The notes beneath the pieces were generated by a model. That model saw only the letters and a program-made list of their open reading frames with translations, did no database searches and was not told where the DNA came from. A stretch of 64,000 nucleotides of DNA from Malania oleifera (lineage: Eukaryota > Streptophyta > Magnoliopsida > Santalales > Ximeniaceae): the NCBI RefSeq assembly GCF_029873635.1, contig NC_080418.1:14549562-14613561 (forward strand), written 5' to 3'. Of the stretch, positions 60,248 to 64,000 are shown one piece after another (within the stretch, counting starts at the first letter, position 1; every line of letters starts with the position of its first letter). The translations under genes and the position numbers were made by a program.

Positions 60248-60853
60248 TATGCCACTAGTCAAGTTCGCGTATAATAAAAGCTATCAGGCCAAAATAGGGA
60301 TGGCACCATATGAGGCATTATAGGGTAGGAGGTGCCGTGCTCTACTATACTAAGATGAAATGGGCAAAATGCGAGTTTTGGGACCAGAGTTAGTGCAGCA
60401 AGCGTACAATAAAGTCCGACTTATTAAAGACAAGATCAGTACAGCTCAGAGTTGGCAGAAAAGCTACGTAGATACTCGCCACTAGAAGTTAGAATTTCAT
60501 GTGTGAGATTTGGAAAGAAGGGTAAGTTGAGCCCTAAGTTTATTAACTCATTCGAGATACTAGAGAGAGTGGGTCCAGTCACCCATAGGCTAACATTACC
60601 ACCAACTTTATTCACCATCCATGACGTATTTCATGTGTCCATGCGGAGGAAATACGTCCCAGATCCCTCCCACGTGATTAGCTACGAGGAGATAGAGCTA
60701 AGAGATACATTAGCATATGATGAAACACCTGTGCTGATTCTAGATAGAAAGAAACAAGAGTTGCATACCAAGAAAATACCATTAGTAAAAGTCTTGTGGA
60801 GGAATCATGCAGTGGAGGAGGCTTCGTGGAAGCTAGAGGAGGAGATACGATAG
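60248..60853 (+). pseudogene. Integrase end and chromodomain-like tail of element B
   Basis: Continues the motif interrupted at 58168 (ATSQVRV frame in one reading; FAYNKSYQ in the family frame). Then an open stretch to 60853 with GPVTHRLTLPPTLFTIHDVF, VSMRRKYVPDPSHVISYEEI and KKIPLVKVLWRNHAVEEASW. This is the Tekay-type end of pol. Confidence 0.88.
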
Positions 60854-61143
60854 AAATACCCACATCTGTTCAGTGGGGATCAATAAATTTTATTTCAATA
60901 TTGTACAAAGTAATTGATGAATAAGTTGTATAGTAGAATATAGGATAGGAAGTGTTTTTGGTTTTGGGAGAATTTTCTTTTATGAATATATATTTGTAAT
61001 CTCCCAGAACCTTAATTGTTACCATGGTATTCCTCTGCCATAAGTGAGGGTAATTAATAAAATAAGTAGCAAGTTTTCCTCAGAGGGTGGTGTATAGCAC
61101 AGATAGCGAATTTCGAGGACGAAATTTAATAAGGAGGGGAGAA
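60854..61143 (+). other. 3' UTR and polypurine tract of element B
   Basis: Holds GGTATTCCTCTGCCATAAG (61026-61044), a motif also seen in element C and in the LINE tail, then GAGGACGAAATTTAATAAGG. AAGGAGGGGAGAA (61131-61143) is the polypurine tract. Confidence 0.8.
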
Positions 61144-61252
61144 TGTAGAGACTTGAAAATTATAATTATTAAATAATAGAGAGAAGGAAAATTTTAAGAA
61201 AGGACAAAGCAGGGTTCGTCGACGAACGCACTGGTTTTGTCTATGAACTTCC
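61144..61252 (+). repeat. 3' LTR of element B, truncated to 109 bp
   Basis: TGTAGAGACTTG to GAACTTCC matches the start of the 5' LTR (43930-44040) with few changes. Homology stops abruptly where GTTGACTCTATAAGTTC begins. Confidence 0.9.
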
Positions 61253-61254
61253 TG

Positions 61255-62039
61255 TGCGTTGACTCTATAAGTTCAATCATGTTTTGATAATGACAAATCA
61301 CTTGGTATTTGATCTGTGCATTGAGATTGTGAACAGGAATAATATTTAGCATGCACGGAAGGCTAGAAAGTCATGGAATCCATGAAGATTAAAGTATATA
61401 CATCTTGGCACAATTCATGGAACTAAAAGAGTAGAAGAATGAAGATGCAAGCGGTAAGTTCAAGATCATCATGGGAATGGGTATTTAGGACTGAATGTAT
61501 TTTCATATTTCATATGATTTAATTCGAAGCTCAAAATAAACCCTAGACTGACCTTAGGACTCATGCATCTCATCAACATTTTTAGGGGATATTTATAAAC
61601 TTAGAGATATTTTAAAACCTCAGAAAATATTTTATAAAAGAGCAAAGAAAGAGTGCAAAAGTAGATTTTTGAAACTTAAGGAAAATTTTGAAGCTCGGAA
61701 AATTTTTAGAACGAAATTTGGAATGAAAACCATGAAAGTTTGAAGCTCGGAAAATTTTTAGAATTTTTGTAACTATTTAGGGATTTTTATTCGAAATTTA
61801 AAACATATTTTTTGAATTTTTGTGAAATGAGTGCAAAAACATCTTTTGAAAATGCTTTGGAGATCCTTTGGGTTTTATCATATTTTCTTCAAAATTTTTC
61901 AAGTGCAAATCATTTTCAAATCTTTAAGAGATTTTTTTAAAAAATTTTCTAGGAATTTTCTGAATTTTTATGTGTCTTTTATGATTTTTTTGTGATTTTT
62001 ATGGATTTTTTGGGAATTTATTTAAATATATATACATAT

Positions 62040-62072
<33 letters not shown>

Positions 62073-64000
62073 CACTAAACCAGTCCCTTACCAGTTCAGG
62101 GACCCGACCGATTCAAGTGAGAACCGGTTCAAAATGGGTCAACCCCTTTTAAGGTCTTGGTCAAGACCACAAAACGCCACATGGTGGGCGGCGAATTGAT
62201 GGTAGGAATGAATCCCAGCCGTCTAGGGGGAAGGATGATCGGAGGGTCGATGAAGGGTCATGCAGGGTTTTCGAATAAAAGGATAATGAGGCACCTATGT
62301 GGGGTTCGCCATATGGAGGAACATGAGCGTTAGGACCAATGTCAAGGTTTGATCTTGGCTGTCCTTGGGATGGTGATCGAACGACCCTGCTGATGTTGAC
62401 AGTCATGCGTCAGGGATCACTGCTTTTGATGGGAGGTTTCCGCGCGGCTTGATCTTGGCCTTTGCTACACTGGGAAGATCCGACAGTGGAGAGATTGGCC
62501 ACTTGGATCAGTGCTGGTACTGAATCACGGGCATCCCACCGCGATGCAGATCGAACGGTCAGGAAGCGACCCCGTGTGACTCGTTGACCCGGCTTCAATC
62601 TGACCGCAGAAGGGACTCCCGGATCGTACGGTCGTGAATATGGCTATGCAACCTGGCGATCAAACGGACTAAAATGCACCATGTGTCTGAATCCGATGGT
62701 TTTGAAGGTAGATGTATTTAAACCTAGACTTTTTCTTTTTTTTGTTTTTCCACTTTTCATTCGAGATCCTTTCTCTAAAACGATCTTTCGAACACACACT
62801 TCCTCTCCTTCTTGTTTGGAAAACTTCACGAGTTCATTCCCTCACTCCTTCTTTTTAGCCTTTCCCTTGGAATTCTTGAACAATTGAAAGCCCTAGAACT
62901 CCCGAACTTCCATTCGAAACCCTTTCTCAAAACCTAATCCCCCTTCCTACCAATCTGCGAGCAGGAACAAAAGGTTCTTGTTTCTCCTTCGATCCACCCT
63001 CCTAACTTTCTCGATCACTGGATATTTCTTCACTAGATCACCCACTACTTCCTCATGACAGAAAAACCTGTTTTCTGTAAAAATGGTACTCAGCTTGTAC
63101 TCGGAGGTATTTGGAGGCACGAGTTGGGACTCAGAGGGTTTTTCTTTCAAAGCTGTCTAAAAGATAAGTCTTGTTTCTGGTTTTGATTCTTATTTTCTAC
63201 TATTTGTTATGAAATATGATGTGCATGTGTATGATTTGTGAATGTTGTCGGTTTGTGGATTGAGTAATTCTAGGGCTTTTGTTTGGTAGAGGCAAGGTCG
63301 AAGACGAGTGGGCTCGTCTCGAACCAGTGGGTGAATCAGGGGTTGACTCGCGCGAGTCAACCCAGTGAGTTTGTGTGTTGATTCGGGCAAACTTGGGTGG
63401 GTTCAGTGAGCTAAACCAAGTGAATGGGTAGGCACGTGTCTCAAGCACGTGTGGGCTCTCGGGGGTGCCTTATTTCGAGTGGACTTATTTGAAAAACCGA
63501 ATGTGAGCTCAGTTTTCAAAAATGGATGGGCTTCAAGTAGAACTTTCAAAACAGGGCCTGGGGGGGTATTTTTGAAAATGGGCTTGGGATGTTTTCGAAA
63601 GCAAGTTAAAGAGGCCGGCCCGGTTAGATTTTAAGCAGGGGTCTTGAATTTTGGAATGGGCCGGCCAGTTTTCAATTTTAAAACAAGGGCTGGGTTTAAG
63701 TGAACCGGGCTATTTTATTTTAAGGACACAAGCCCGGGTTCTTTTAACGGATTGGATTTTGATTATGAACTCGAACCTAGGCCCGGGTTTTATAAAACGG
63801 GCTCCCCCTTTTAGCAATTGATGGGCCTAGGGCTCAGATAGTTTGGTTTCGGGTCGCAGGATTCAAGGTTCGAACTGAGGAATTCTGGGGTTGGGTAGGG
63901 GTTTAAACAACCTACAAATTAAGAATACTGAGAGTTCAGGTATGAAAAGAGTACAGGGTCTCACCTGAGGTCTCTAAACTCCTCTGGTCTTCTTCTCTGG
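61255..64000 (+). mobile_element. LTR-like sequence running past the window end
   Basis: Begins TGCGTTGACTCTATAAGTTC followed by ATGTTTTGATAATGACAAAT, a common pattern at the start of large plant LTRs. Later come AT-rich (TTTT/AAAA) tracts, (TA)n at 62022-62074, a GC-rich block (62090-62650), a TATA-like GTATTTAAACC at about 62713 and a CT-rich leader. From 63500 on, GGGCC/CCCGGG-rich text recurs. No coding domain was recognised, and the far edge is outside the window. Confidence 0.5.

Larger units (their letters stand above)
43930..61252 (+). mobile_element. Tekay element B, host to two nested insertions, 3' LTR truncated
   Basis: The 5' LTR spans 43930-46218. Internal parts are 46219-47924 (gag, protease), 55914-58168 (RT, RNase H, integrase) and 60248-61143 (integrase end, chromodomain-like tail, polypurine tract). 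The 3' LTR (61144-61252) keeps only its first 109 bp. Element C (TSD TTTAG) and solo LTR E (TSD TAATA) lie inside. The tail reading IPLVKVLWRNH and the purine tract AAGGAGGGGAGAA preceded by GAGGACGAAATTTAA are typical of the Tekay (Del) clade. Stops, a deletion and lost catalytic residues make it dead. Confidence 0.92.

Noticed and set aside
62161-62600. Minus-strand open frames of 62-81 codons in the GC-rich block
   Set aside because: They overlap promoter-like LTR sequence and show no family resemblance.

Overview
This is plant nuclear DNA, most likely from a woody eudicot. The evidence is one intron-containing gene of a plant-specific family, a plant mobile domain (PMD) pseudogene, AT-rich intergenic sequence, and dense stacks of plant-type LTR retrotransposons (Ty3/gypsy Tekay, Tat and chromovirus types, Ty1/copia). 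The species cannot be named from the sequence. Only one gene looks intact; nearly everything else is mobile DNA in various states of decay.

Layout. 1-5.4 kb: the 5' end of a minus-strand Tekay-like element (gag start, primer binding site, LTR) next to a plus-strand Tekay-like LTR, which is itself split by a solo LTR (3082-5186, TSD CGTGT). 5.4-7.3 kb: a minus-strand LTR-like block with an array of GGTCGACTAG-type motifs. 7.3-11.3 kb: minus-oriented LTR-like sequence split by another LTR (8416-10474). 11.3-12 kb: hairpin-bearing tandem repeats. 14.2-17.3 kb: the host gene (3 coding exons, 213 aa, unknown function). 17.7-19.06 kb: the 3' end of a LINE, minus strand. 21.03-31.2 kb: a Tat-like solo LTR (TSD GGGAA) split by a complete but dead chromovirus (22124-29681, TSD CTCAG). 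31.34-36.09 kb: a Ty1/copia element with non-canonical TA...CA LTR ends (TSD CGCAT). 36.1-41.6 kb: AT-rich spacer, a possible MITE, 74-bp hairpin repeats and a PMD pseudogene. 41.6-42.45 kb: an array of CATGCATG palindromes. 42.5-43.3 kb: a Tat-like LTR end. 43.93-61.25 kb: a Tekay element carrying two later insertions, a whole minus-strand Tekay element (47925-55908, TSD TTTAG) and a solo LTR (58169-60242, TSD TAATA). Its 3' LTR is cut short at about 61253, where a further LTR-like sequence begins and runs to the window end.

The elements do not form a pathway; the record is one of sequential nesting. The insertion order can be read from five perfect 5-bp target-site duplications that pair across the big insertions, plus CGTGT around the small solo LTR. 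The most striking common feature is regulatory. Seven Tekay-type LTR copies carry, just upstream of the TATA box, a cluster of palindromes with core GTCGAC (consensus TCGTCGACGA). The unrelated LTR at 5.4-7.3 kb has a different GTCGAC-cored array in the same position.
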